A stretch of 64,000 nucleotides of DNA, from positions 946,177-1,010,176 of the forward strand of contig MNCI01017497.1 of NCBI GenBank assembly GCA_015680685.1. The letters run 5' to 3'. The notes under the pieces are model-generated. The model was not told where the DNA came from, did not search any database, and saw only the letters and a list, made by a program, of their open reading frames with translations. Shown one piece after another: positions 1-8,599 of this stretch. The position numbers and the translations under genes were made by a program. The DNA is from Gnetum montanum. Its lineage: Eukaryota > Streptophyta > Gnetopsida > Gnetales > Gnetaceae. The first letter of the stretch is position 1; each line of letters opens with the position of its first letter.

Positions 1-2037
1 ATGATGCACTCGTTGGCAGAAGAATTAAAACGCCTTAAAACTTTCAACAATGAGGAAGTCAAGGTACTAGATTTCTATCAAGATGACCCAATTGACCCCT
101 CAGTTCCACCCTTGACCTTGCCAAAAGGAGTCTCATTACCTCAACTGACCAAGTACAATGGAGAAGGGGACCCAAATGCCCACCTAGTGACATTTAGAAC
201 CGAAAGCCTTTTACTTCAAGCATGGCCCCATGTAATCTTGCGAGTGTTTGCAATGTCCTTAACCGGAAAAGCCTTAGACTGGTACCGATCTCTACCCCGT
301 AGCTCCATATCTTCTTTAGAGAATTTGTTGCATCAATTTGTCACCCGTTTCAAATACAATCTGAAACCTGAAGCCACATTAGATAGCTTGATTCAAATTA
401 AACAAGCGCCATTAGAGCCAGCACAGAAATTTATCCAAAGGTGGAGTGCAGCCTTAAACGAACTTCATGAACCTATCCCCGAAACATATTTACTCACTAT
501 CCTTAAGTCAGCCGTGAATGACTTTATTAAGTCAAAACTTTACTACCTAAAAGCCCGCACATTGAGCCAAGCATTTGTACAAATCAAAGACATAGAAGAA
601 GCGGCACAAACAAGTAATGACCCAGCCTACTCAACCTTTAGAAGCCAACACATAAGGAAAGATAAACCCAAAACAATGGTAGCAGCAGTGGCTGAGGGAA
701 AACAACCCACTATCCTAAACAACTATGAAAGAACAGCACCCACTCATACACCTGAAAGCTCCTCAAATAGAAATAACAACATAGGTCATGCACGTACCTT
801 CGAAAGAAAAGACCCTACTCAGTACACACCATTGCCCATGAAGCCTTCACAAATGCTTGATCAACTTCTAAAGGCTGGGTTAATTCAACATAAACAAATG
901 TCTCCTGCGGCCTCACAAAGACATGATCGCTTTTGCGAATTGGCCAAAAATCCAGCCTTAGCAACACCCAACGAACCCCCTATCCCAAAAGGCTTTAGGT
1001 TGGATAGGTTTTGTGAGTATCATCAACGGTGTGGTCATGGGACTGATTACTGCTATGCATTGAAGCAAGACATACAACGCATGATAGATGGGGGTGAAGT
1101 AGCATTCGACGAGACAAACCCAGTAAGGCCCCAAAATCAATCCATGGGGGTCTATAAAGATCCTCTCAATACCAAAATCAACGATGCCCCATATGTGATT
1201 AATACTATCCATATGGAAAACAGACAAGACGTCCTGCAAAAACCTTTTGTGATCCGTGTGCCTCCCAGTAAGGCAAGGATTCCCCTAGCCTCCACAAACA
1301 AGAGGCCTCCCTTTGTTATCAAGGTACCACCCCAGGCACCCACAACACCCTTTGTGGTCAAGGCTCCACAGACATCGTCCGCTAAGACGTTAAACTGGCA
1401 TGATGCAGCAACAAAAACCGCTAAGCAACCTTTCGTCATAAGAGTGCCACAACGAGATGACCCCTCACCTACCCAAAGCCCAATAGTGGACAACATCTCG
1501 ATCCCTCCTCCTCCAAGGGTTGACCCCACTAGCAACCCGACTAGGCCCACCAAATGGGAACGTAAGCACCTCACAACTCCCATGACCGAAGCAAAGGCCA
1601 CAACTAGCAAACAACAACTGAACACTGGGGCCCCTACCCCCAAGCAAACCAAGCCTAAGTCCCCCTCCCGAGAGGTCTATCTCTCAAGCTTCACGGAGGA
1701 AGTTAAAACCAACACAATAGCTAATGACAAGGACTTCGTAGCTGCACTAACCCAAGTAAAACAAGCACTAAAACAGAAGAACACAACGATGAGTTTGTAC
1801 GATCTGGTCATGACTTCAGCCACTCACCGCAAAGCCTTGGCTCAAACATTAGCATCCATTCCTATTACAGAGGACATCCCCGCAAACGAAGAATCCATCT
1901 GTGCAACGATTTCGCAACACACACCACAAGGATTGGGTTCAAATACCTTAGCCTTTCATGATGATGCAGTTAAAGTTAACCCTGAACGAGGGGAAGTCAC
2001 AACAGCTCCACTATCCATTAGCATTCGTGTTGGGTAG
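1..2037 (+). CDS. gag: Gag polyprotein of T1, long open frame (N-terminus outside window)
   Basis: The frame is open for 678 codons from the first base. It encodes the nucleocapsid/capsid protein that would package the element RNA in the cytoplasm. A retrotransposon gag domain spans roughly residues 35-205, with the conserved LDWYRSL segment at W94. A zinc-knuckle-like block starts at C338 (C-EYHQRCGHGTDYC), followed by a proline-rich tail. That tail carries four PFV(I/V)(R/K)VP-type repeats starting near residues 415, 437, 450 (PFVVKAP) and 477. The ATG at base 1 is probably internal: in T2 the same frame continues 381 codons further upstream. The TAG at 2035-2037 lies in frame with the protease and sits where T2 has a glutamine codon, so it looks like one C-to-T change. 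Gag of T2 is full of stops, so this copy is younger or was kept functional longer. Confidence 0.85.
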   Translation: MMHSLAEELKRLKTFNNEEVKVLDFYQDDPIDPSVPPLTLPKGVSLPQLTKYNGEGDPNAHLVTFRTESLLLQAWPHVILRVFAMSLTGKALDWYRSLPRSSISSLENLLHQFVTRFKYNLKPEATLDSLIQIKQAPLEPAQKFIQRWSAALNELHEPIPETYLLTILKSAVNDFIKSKLYYLKARTLSQAFVQIKDIEEAAQTSNDPAYSTFRSQHIRKDKPKTMVAAVAEGKQPTILNNYERTAPTHTPESSSNRNNNIGHARTFERKDPTQYTPLPMKPSQMLDQLLKAGLIQHKQMSPAASQRHDRFCELAKNPALATPNEPPIPKGFRLDRFCEYHQRCGHGTDYCYALKQDIQRMIDGGEVAFDETNPVRPQNQSMGVYKDPLNTKINDAPYVINTIHMENRQDVLQKPFVIRVPPSKARIPLASTNKRPPFVIKVPPQAPTTPFVVKAPQTSSAKTLNWHDAATKTAKQPFVIRVPQRDDPSPTQSPIVDNISIPPPPRVDPTSNPTRPTKWERKHLTTPMTEAKATTSKQQLNTGAPTPKQTKPKSPSREVYLSSFTEEVKTNTIANDKDFVAALTQVKQALKQKNTTMSLYDLVMTSATHRKALAQTLASIPITEDIPANEESICATISQHTPQGLGSNTLAFHDDAVKVNPERGEVTTAPLSISIRVG

Positions 2038-2499
2038 TGCACCATCCGCAGAGTGCATGTTGATGATGGTGCAGCAACGAACGTAGTCCTGTACTCTGTC
2101 ATCGACAAGCTAGGCCTGGCAGATGAAATCAGGCCAAACAAAACCACATGTCTAAAATCCTTCAATGAATCACATGTCAGGGTTAAGGGTACAATCAACT
2201 TAGCCTTTGTAGCAGGAGAGCAATTTCCCACTAGCGCAGATTTCACTGTCATAGAGGAGATGCCAGGTTTCAACATGATTCTAGGTAGGCCTTGGCTAGC
2301 TCAACTAAGGGCCATCTCCTCTCCCATCCATCAAGAAATCCACCTTCCATACGAAGGTGGTCAAGTTATCATCCATGGTGATAACGTTTCCTCTTCGACT
2401 ATCCACGACATAGACATTGTGCAAGTTTTGGAAGAAGAGTTTCTTAATGATACACCTATGACAACCAACACAACCCTTAAGGCTAACACACCCAAATGA
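2038..2499 (+). pseudogene. pro: Retropepsin-type aspartic protease of T1, cut off from gag by one stop
   Basis: The frame continues directly from gag after the TAG at 2035-2037 and runs to the TGA at 2497-2499. The region around 2053-2085 encodes VHVDDGAATNVV, which occupies the place of the retropepsin active-site loop; the usual D-S/T-G is DDG here. The downstream block GFNMILGRPWL at about 2266-2300 matches the second conserved protease segment of plant Ty3/gypsy elements. The enzyme would mature Gag inside the particle. T2 has the same segment (VHVDDGAATNVV at about 17458), so DDG is family-typical and not damage. Without read-through it is not made as a fusion with Gag. Confidence 0.75.
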
Positions 2500-4255
2500 G
2501 TGGTTGAAGCTGACAACTCCCCAAAGGATCCTAAACCTTGCATGCTCCCTAATCCATGCCTAGTTAGGAAGCAACTACATGACCAAGACTCTCCCTTGGC
2601 TGAAAATGTGCTTGATGCTTGCCTACCTTCTGCCTACCCCTCTTACATGCATTTTTTGACTTTTGTTTACATTGCACTAGCCTATGCGTTTACATTTTGC
2701 TCACTCACTTAGATCATGCGTTTTTCTTTGTTTACACATTTGTCAACTTAGTTCACACATTGCATTTGAAAAACATCAAACAGAAAAACATAAAAACATA
2801 AAACTACAAAATCACATGGCCCAAAAGGCCTTAAACTAGCATACGGCTTGGAATGGCATAAAACTATCACTTTTTGCATTGCTTTTCTTTCATTCATATA
2901 TTCCAAATCTATGTACAGCAGGTGTTGCTTGATGTTGTTTTCTTCCTAGTTGATTTTTGCAGGATCTCGCAAGGACACCGCATGACCATGCATGCAGCAT
3001 CACACTTTACATAAGCAAGGTAAGCATTAGTCCGCTATGACTATAAACTAGCAATGCACCGTCTGCTACGACGCTAAACTAGCACTGTCCAAGGGGTTCT
3101 GACGTGAAACTAATCCACAACAGTCCGCTAAGACTATAAACTAGTGACATCATTGATGATCAGGTAAAATTTGAAAAGATCTATTGCTGCAGTTGGCTAT
3201 TCCTGTTCCACAAAGACTTGTTGCATAATTCATCCCATGGGGCCTAATGAAACTGATGCTGTTCATGATTCTGTTTGCTTTGAAAGCTGCACGTGGTGAC
3301 TCCATCTCCTTGTTTAAAGTGTTTAGCTGACTGTTTCATTTGTGATTTTCTTGTCTTCTTGGAGTTGTGTTTGCAGGATGACACTTCTGAGGCGTTCGTG
3401 CATAGATTCACTTCATCATGACAACAAGGTATCACATTTTTCCTGATGCACGCGACTGGGTTAATCAATCCGTTCATAAGTACATTCCCGATTCCCGATG
3501 CATTCCCCGTTTCCCAATCATGCTCCCTTATCCTATTCGATTACACTCCTCCTTGATACATTCCACTCATCTCAAAACTCTTGGTACACTGTTGCACACT
3601 GTAGCTCTCTAAGCAGTTGCGATGCAAAACACAATACATAGTACATGATGCAAAATGCAAGTGCTCAAAAACAAGCACAGCACAAAAAGCAAGCTCTTTC
3701 AAAAAGACCAAAAAATAAAAGAAAGAAAAACAAAAGATAAAAAGAAAACAAAAAAAATGGTCAAAGAGAAAAATGCATGGAAAAGGTCTTCAAGACCCCA
3801 TTGACATCATAAACAAAAGACTATTGGCCATTCTCATACAAGCCCCAAGCGAGAAGGCAATTGTCTTGAAAAACAGTTACACTTGTGTCTCAAAGAGACC
3901 ATGTTACACATCATCACGTGGCTTTGGCTGTTTACAACGGGCCCCGCAAATACTTTATAAAAGTCCCGTTTCTCCAAAGAACGCACCTCATATGTCTTGG
4001 TTCCGAGTCTACTAAACACCCGGCTGTTGACAAGGACCAATGACAGAACTTGTGCACAAGAGAACATTCCTCTCCTACAAATCCTAGCAAAAATCATCTC
4101 CCTTAACCTCCTGGCTTCCCCGGTTACAGTCAATTCCCTTACATCTTGAACCACATTCCCCTCAATCCTATGTACTTTTGAAAACGGTGCAATAATATCC
4201 AGCCAAAGGCTAATGGTTAATGTTTGATGCTTTGTTTTTTCATGGTGTTTGCACT
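2500..4255 (+). other. T1 non-coding region between protease and 3' LTR, pol deleted
   Basis: No coding domain is visible. At 2815-2870 and 3025-3150 there are several copies of a short motif (core GACTATAAACTAGC) that also flanks pol in T2. At about 2945-2962 and 3365-3378 there are pyrimidine-rich stretches ending in TTTGCAG, resembling 3' splice sites. The second is shared with T2 (25240-25262, GTTTGTAG there). An A/G-rich tract at about 3650-3765 corresponds to 25540-25625 in T2. The missing pol lies between about 2960 and 3010. The two small open frames here (2500-2712, 3418-3612) have no visible domain and are not conserved as open frames. Confidence 0.7.
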
Positions 4256-4310
4256 TCTTTGTCGACGCCTCTCGGGTGAATTCCTCCAGACGTCAACAAA
4301 GAGGGGCCAA
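4256..4310 (+). promoter_or_regulatory. Hairpin and polypurine tract of T1
   Basis: Arms 4256-4270 and 4288-4302 can pair over 15 positions with two mismatches. The right arm runs into the purine-rich AACAAAGAGGGGCC that ends at the LTR. This is where plus-strand DNA synthesis would be primed. T2 has the same structure at 26141-26195, with one base pair changed on both sides (C-G here, T-A there). Confidence 0.6.
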
Positions 4311-5165
4311 TGAAACACCACAAAAATTTTAGCAACACTTCTAGACAACTTCAGAACCTCTAAAACAGCTTCAAGCAGCCCACCATGGAGCAAGCAAGGT
4401 CCCCTTGGGGCCCACAGATCACGACGGAAAGTGTCAGTGTCAAGAATCATCAGTTTCAAGGTCAAAAAGTGCAATTTTGGCTAAGTACATTGTGCAGACG
4501 TTGCACAGCGTAAGGATCAGCGTCACCAACTTTTGGAGCCCCGAAATTCAGTCAAAATAGGCCAAAATCGAGCGTCATAGGACCCCCCATGACCTTCACC
4601 AAGGTCCCTAGTAGCTCCCAGCCTCCAAAAAATCAAGATTTGGGCCTCAAATGTGCCATTTTGACTTGGTGATGCTGGGGTTACTTTTTCAGAGGCTGCA
4701 CAGCGTAAGGATCAGTGTCACCAATTTTTAGAGCCCCAAAACTAAGCCAAAATGATTTGATTTTAAGTCCACTATTGATAACTATGGGTCCCAACCTTCA
4801 TAAATTCCAGATTTCAGCCCAAAATTGCAAGTTTTGGAGGTCACACTATAGGTCACACTACAAGTCACGTTGGATGCTAGACAAGCGAGGCGGTGTTAAT
4901 CCTTCTTGATTTTCTTTTTCAAGAAATCTATAAAATGGCAAAGGGATATGAAAGCCCATGCAAAATCAAGCCAAATATTCAGCAAAAATAAAAAGAAATA
5001 TAATTTTTCCAAGCGGGCCAGAGTTAGAGCTAATCTTTTTAAATTTTTTAAAATTTTTTATTTATTTATTTTTTATCGCTTAAGGGCTTGTATTTCTAAT
5101 TCTTATTTTTTTTATGGGCTTGAATGACCCACAAATTGTAAAATACATTGAACCTAGTCAAAGCA

Positions 5166-5202
5166 AAACCCTAGCCAAAACCCTAGCCCAACCCTATAAA
5201 TA
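5166..5202 (+). promoter_or_regulatory. LTR promoter of T1: two telo-box motifs and TATA box
   Basis: TATAAATA lies at 5195-5202 in a C-rich context typical of plant promoters. Directly upstream are two AAACCCTA motifs (5166-5173 and 5178-5185), identical to the plant telo-box, a known promoter element of genes active in dividing cells. Transcription would begin about 30 bp downstream, at the start of the A/G-rich leader. The T2 LTRs have a weaker TATTATAAAA with an AAACCCT motif partly overlapping it. Confidence 0.6.
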
Positions 5203-5667
5203 CCCCATCAATTCACACAAATTGGGAGGAGGCAAGAAGAAGAAAGCAAGAACAAAGACAAAGAAGCAAAAGAACAAAGAGGCAAAGAAAAGCAAAGGCA
5301 AAAGCGACGAGAGAGAGAAGAAGATTGAAAGAGGCAAAGATTGGAGAAATTGGTGATGCACATCCGATTTTTGGCTTCCGATTTCTTCTCACATTAATCA
5401 CATTTCGTCATCACATCATTGTGTCACATCATTCCGGGGCTAGGCGTTTAACTTGCCGTCCACACTTGTGCAACTACGCTTTGACCGGTGCATATTCTTG
5501 TTTAAAAACAATACAATACAATTTCATTTTTGCCTCTCATTTACATTATTTACTGCAGTTTATCTTCTGTTTACAATATAACTTTGTTTACGCTTTATTC
5601 ATAATTCAGTACACTTTATTTACATTTCGTATCGTTGTTCATATTCCGTTTACACCGTTTACGATAA

Positions 5668-5784
5668 CCCAAGCGCTAGCCATAGCTTACGCTTGGGGAA
5701 GTCCTTGGTTGATTTGCGTGCGAACCATCCAAGGCACTCTACCTTCGTTCCCTTTTCCAGCTTGCCCTCAAGCGAAGGTAGAGT
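5668..5784 (+). other. Two conserved RNA hairpins near the LTR end (T1)
   Basis: Arms 5668-5675 and 5690-5697 (CCCAAGCG with CGCTTGGG) pair perfectly over 8 bp. Arms 5736-5747 and 5773-5784 (ACTCTACCTTCG with CGAAGGTAGAGT) pair perfectly over 12 bp. Both hairpins recur in T2 at 13151-13180 and 13219-13264. In the second stem an A-T pair in T1 is a G-C pair in T2, a paired change. The position near the LTR end would put them in the genomic RNA leader or tail. Confidence 0.6.
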
Positions 5785-5858
5785 CAACTGTGGCTGTCCA
5801 ACGATCTCTCGGTGTCTGTTTCCCTTCCAGCCTTACACCGACAATTTAGGTCAGTACA

Positions 5859-8560
5859 GATATGAGCATGCATTGCACTCCAAATCTATTCACCATGTGT
5901 TGTTAAAAGAAATTAGTTGCTGTTTTACTTGTACAATCCTTGAATACAGTTGCTCATGTCCACTTTGTACAATAATCAACTATCACTATAATGTATGATT
6001 TCCCATTGGACATTGGAATCATGGATCCCATAAGATCGATTCCACAAATATCAAATGGTTCCAATAACTATATCCATTGTTGGGACCTTCATTTCTAATT
6101 GTTATTCTTCCATCATGTTAACGCCACTCACAAGATTGGGTGAACTGGTATGCATATCTAAATATGGTAGACTAGAAGTAGCTTGCCATCAACATTTTAA
6201 GTGTTTTCCTTCATCCTGCATAGTAACCACCACATGATCCTTCATGTGCATCTTGTAAGGTTCTTTGCTAGTCTTCTTCAAGAACACATCATATAATTAG
6301 TCCTTCAATCTAGATCTTGTAAAAGTTCTTATTAATTTTCATATACTATTTAGCTCGATGGAGGAATTGCTCCTTTTATCTCTTGTCCCATTCAATAGGA
6401 AGTTTTTGTGTAGTAAGATATATTACATAATCAAAGATCCATGAATTCTCTATTGAGGCAATAGCCATTACTATTCTTGTGAATAGATTTTCATCAAGAA
6501 ATTGGTCTAATAATGGTTCATCATTATCTTAAGGTTCTCATTATAGTTTGGATAGATGATTAGCTATGAGGTTTTTTCCATAACCTCATTTTATGTAGTG
6601 GTGTAATTAAATTGTGCACTAGTGATGCTTCAACTAGTGCAGTGTATGTAATAGGATCATTTTTGATGATCTAGCTAAGTAAGTAATGCTTCTAGTGCTT
6701 AGTTTGAAGCATTTGTTATTATGTGAAAATTTTTGGACCAATTTAGAGCTCAAAAGATTGGTGTTTTGATTATTTCTATTTTAATGTCTTGAATTCCTTC
6801 TCACATAGTTTTGTCTAGTGAAATGGTGCATCTTTCTTTGTGAGTTCTACTAGTGGTTTTGCAATTTTTGAGAAATTTTTAGTAAATCTTCTATAATATC
6901 CTATATGGCCAATGAATGATTTGACATTAATAATGGTTTATGGCCTCTAAGTGATGTTTGGGATGACTATAATATTCTCTAAATCTACCTATATTCCCTT
7001 GTGAGATACTCTATATCTCAAAACTATACCATCTTGAATCATTAAATGGCTTTTCTACCTATTAAGATTTAGATTGGTTTCCATACATCTCTTCAATACT
7101 TGTTTAAAATCTAGCCCATATGTGGAGAAGTAATCCATAAAGACTTCAACTCCATTGCCAATTTTCTTTTAGAAGATGCTAAGTACAAGTCTCTGAAATG
7201 TAGCGAGTGCATTACACAAATCAAGGGGCATCTTCTTGTATGCAAATTTCCCCCAGGGATTGGTGAACATGGTCTTTTCTTGGTCTTCTAGTGCAATGCA
7301 GATTTAATTGTACTCACTATAGCCATCTAGAAAGCTGTAATATTGGTGTCCTACTATAGAATCCAAGACTTGGTCAACGAATGGTAGAGAAAAATGGTCC
7401 TGGAATGTTAGCATGTTTAGCAATCTGAAATCAATACAAATCCTCTACTTGCCATCCTTCTTTGGTACAATGACTAATCCCATTATATAAATCCTGCTAT
7501 TGGATATTGGATATATAAATCCTGCTTTCAACAATTTTTCTAACTCTTATTTGACAACTTCTTTAATTTTTGGGTTTAATATTCTTTGAGGCTAGTGGTG
7601 TGGTTTGACAGCTGGATTTATATAAATTTGATGTTGGCATATACATGGATCAATTCTAGTGATCTCATTATAAGACCATGAAAATGTAGGCAACCATTTA
7701 TTTTTCACTTATAATAGTTTTTTCTTTTGTTCCTTACCAAGTTTGACATTTATAATGACTAATTTCTTATTATTTAGAAAAGCATATTCAAGTGTATTTG
7801 GTAGGGTTTTCAGTTCTAAGGGTTCTATTTCATGTATCTCTTATATCTCTAGTCTTCCCCATTCAATATATTCTTCTTGAAAAGATTGATATAAGGAGGT
7901 TGTCCCTTGAACTATTCAAACTTATACTTGTAGGTTCCATGCATATATTGGATTTTGTCTCCTGTTTAGGTATCAACCACTAGGTGCTTTCTTGTTGGGT
8001 GGTTGCTATATACAAACACTGTTGTATACACATATCTTCTATACATCTATTGCATGTTGTGATGGTGCTATTCGTTATGGCCCAAATTTTCTTCACACAA
8101 TTGCACTCATTATCACTGTATGTGATACATGGAACTCAGCATCTCTATATGATTTTGACTTCATCTTCCTTGGATATTTTCAAGGTCAAATCTCTAATTC
8201 CTAGCTTAGCATCCATAGTTCTAAGCCATGCTCTTCTTATAATTATAGGAAATTCTCCTTTGTTCTTCCCCACATGTAAAACTAAGAAGTCAGCAAAGTA
8301 GGATCAACCACTTATTGTGGTCATGACATCGTCCATCTATTTGAGTGGAATGACAATTGACTGATCCAGAAGGTCTAGTCAAATGTTACATTTTTTTAGT
8401 GGAGGAAGATTTTAGGCTTTATACATATAATGTAAAATTATGTTTACTCTTGATCCAAAATCTAGTAGAGCCTTGCAAGGTTTATGTCTTGATATCTAGA
8501 GATATACTAAGGGACTTTTAGGATTTGTTCTCTTTTTGGAAAATTCTTTTGCTTTAATCT
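5859..8560 (-). pseudogene. pol: Pol of family-B copy I: protease, RT, RNase H, partial integrase
   Basis: Minus-strand translation shows several domains in order. The protease segment (about 8560-8000) contains an ALLD-x-GS-x-VN-like active-site block near 8470 and CITYSDNE near 8120. The RT (about 7760-7000) has VIVPKKDGK and RICIDFRLLN near 7470-7430 and SFLDGYSEYN near 7325; the catalytic box reads FMDYF, so one Asp is lost. RNase H remnants follow, then HEGSCGGYYAG of the integrase zinc-finger region near 6250. The integrase core starts with FDICGIDLMGS at about 6045-6015, which holds the first catalytic Asp. The frame stops at 5859 because T1 is inserted, about 50 codons into the core. 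The enzyme complex would copy and insert the element, but this copy is clearly dead. Confidence 0.75.
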
Positions 8561-8599
8561 AATGCATTATAGTTTGAGTGAGCATGAAAATGGTTATAT

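Larger units (their letters stand above)
1..5858 (+). mobile_element. Tat-like Ty3/gypsy element T1, gag-only deletion derivative (left end outside window)
   Basis: This is the right part of an LTR retrotransposon of the same family as the complete element at 12079-27418. Gag (1-2037) and protease (2038-2499) align along their length with the gag and protease of that element. The non-coding parts also align: the segment before pol (about 2800-2960 with 21000-21190), the segment after integrase (about 3010-4310 with 24890-26195) and the 3' LTR. RT, both RNase H domains and integrase, about 3.7 kb, are missing between about 2960 and 3010. The structure fits the non-autonomous type that keeps gag but lacks pol. 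The element sits inside integrase of a minus-strand gypsy element; the bases after its LTR (5859-5863, GATAT) would be one copy of the target duplication, whose partner lies outside the window. Confidence 0.85.
4311..5858 (+). repeat. 3' LTR of T1
   Basis: It starts with TGAAACACCACAAAAATTTT directly after the polypurine tract and ends with CAGTACA. Both ends match the LTRs of T2 (12079 and 26196; 13338 and 27418). It is 1548 bp long, longer than the T2 LTRs (1260 and 1223 bp). The middle has diverged: this LTR has a promoter with TATAAATA and a 130-bp A/G-rich transcribed leader (about 5221-5350) instead of the TACGCTGAG repeats of T2. The last 250 bp are well conserved between the elements. 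Confidence 0.9.

Noticed and set aside
5325-5998. ORFs 5325-5849 and 5693-5998 as genes
   Set aside because: They lie in the conserved LTR end of T1 and cross its boundary; no domain.
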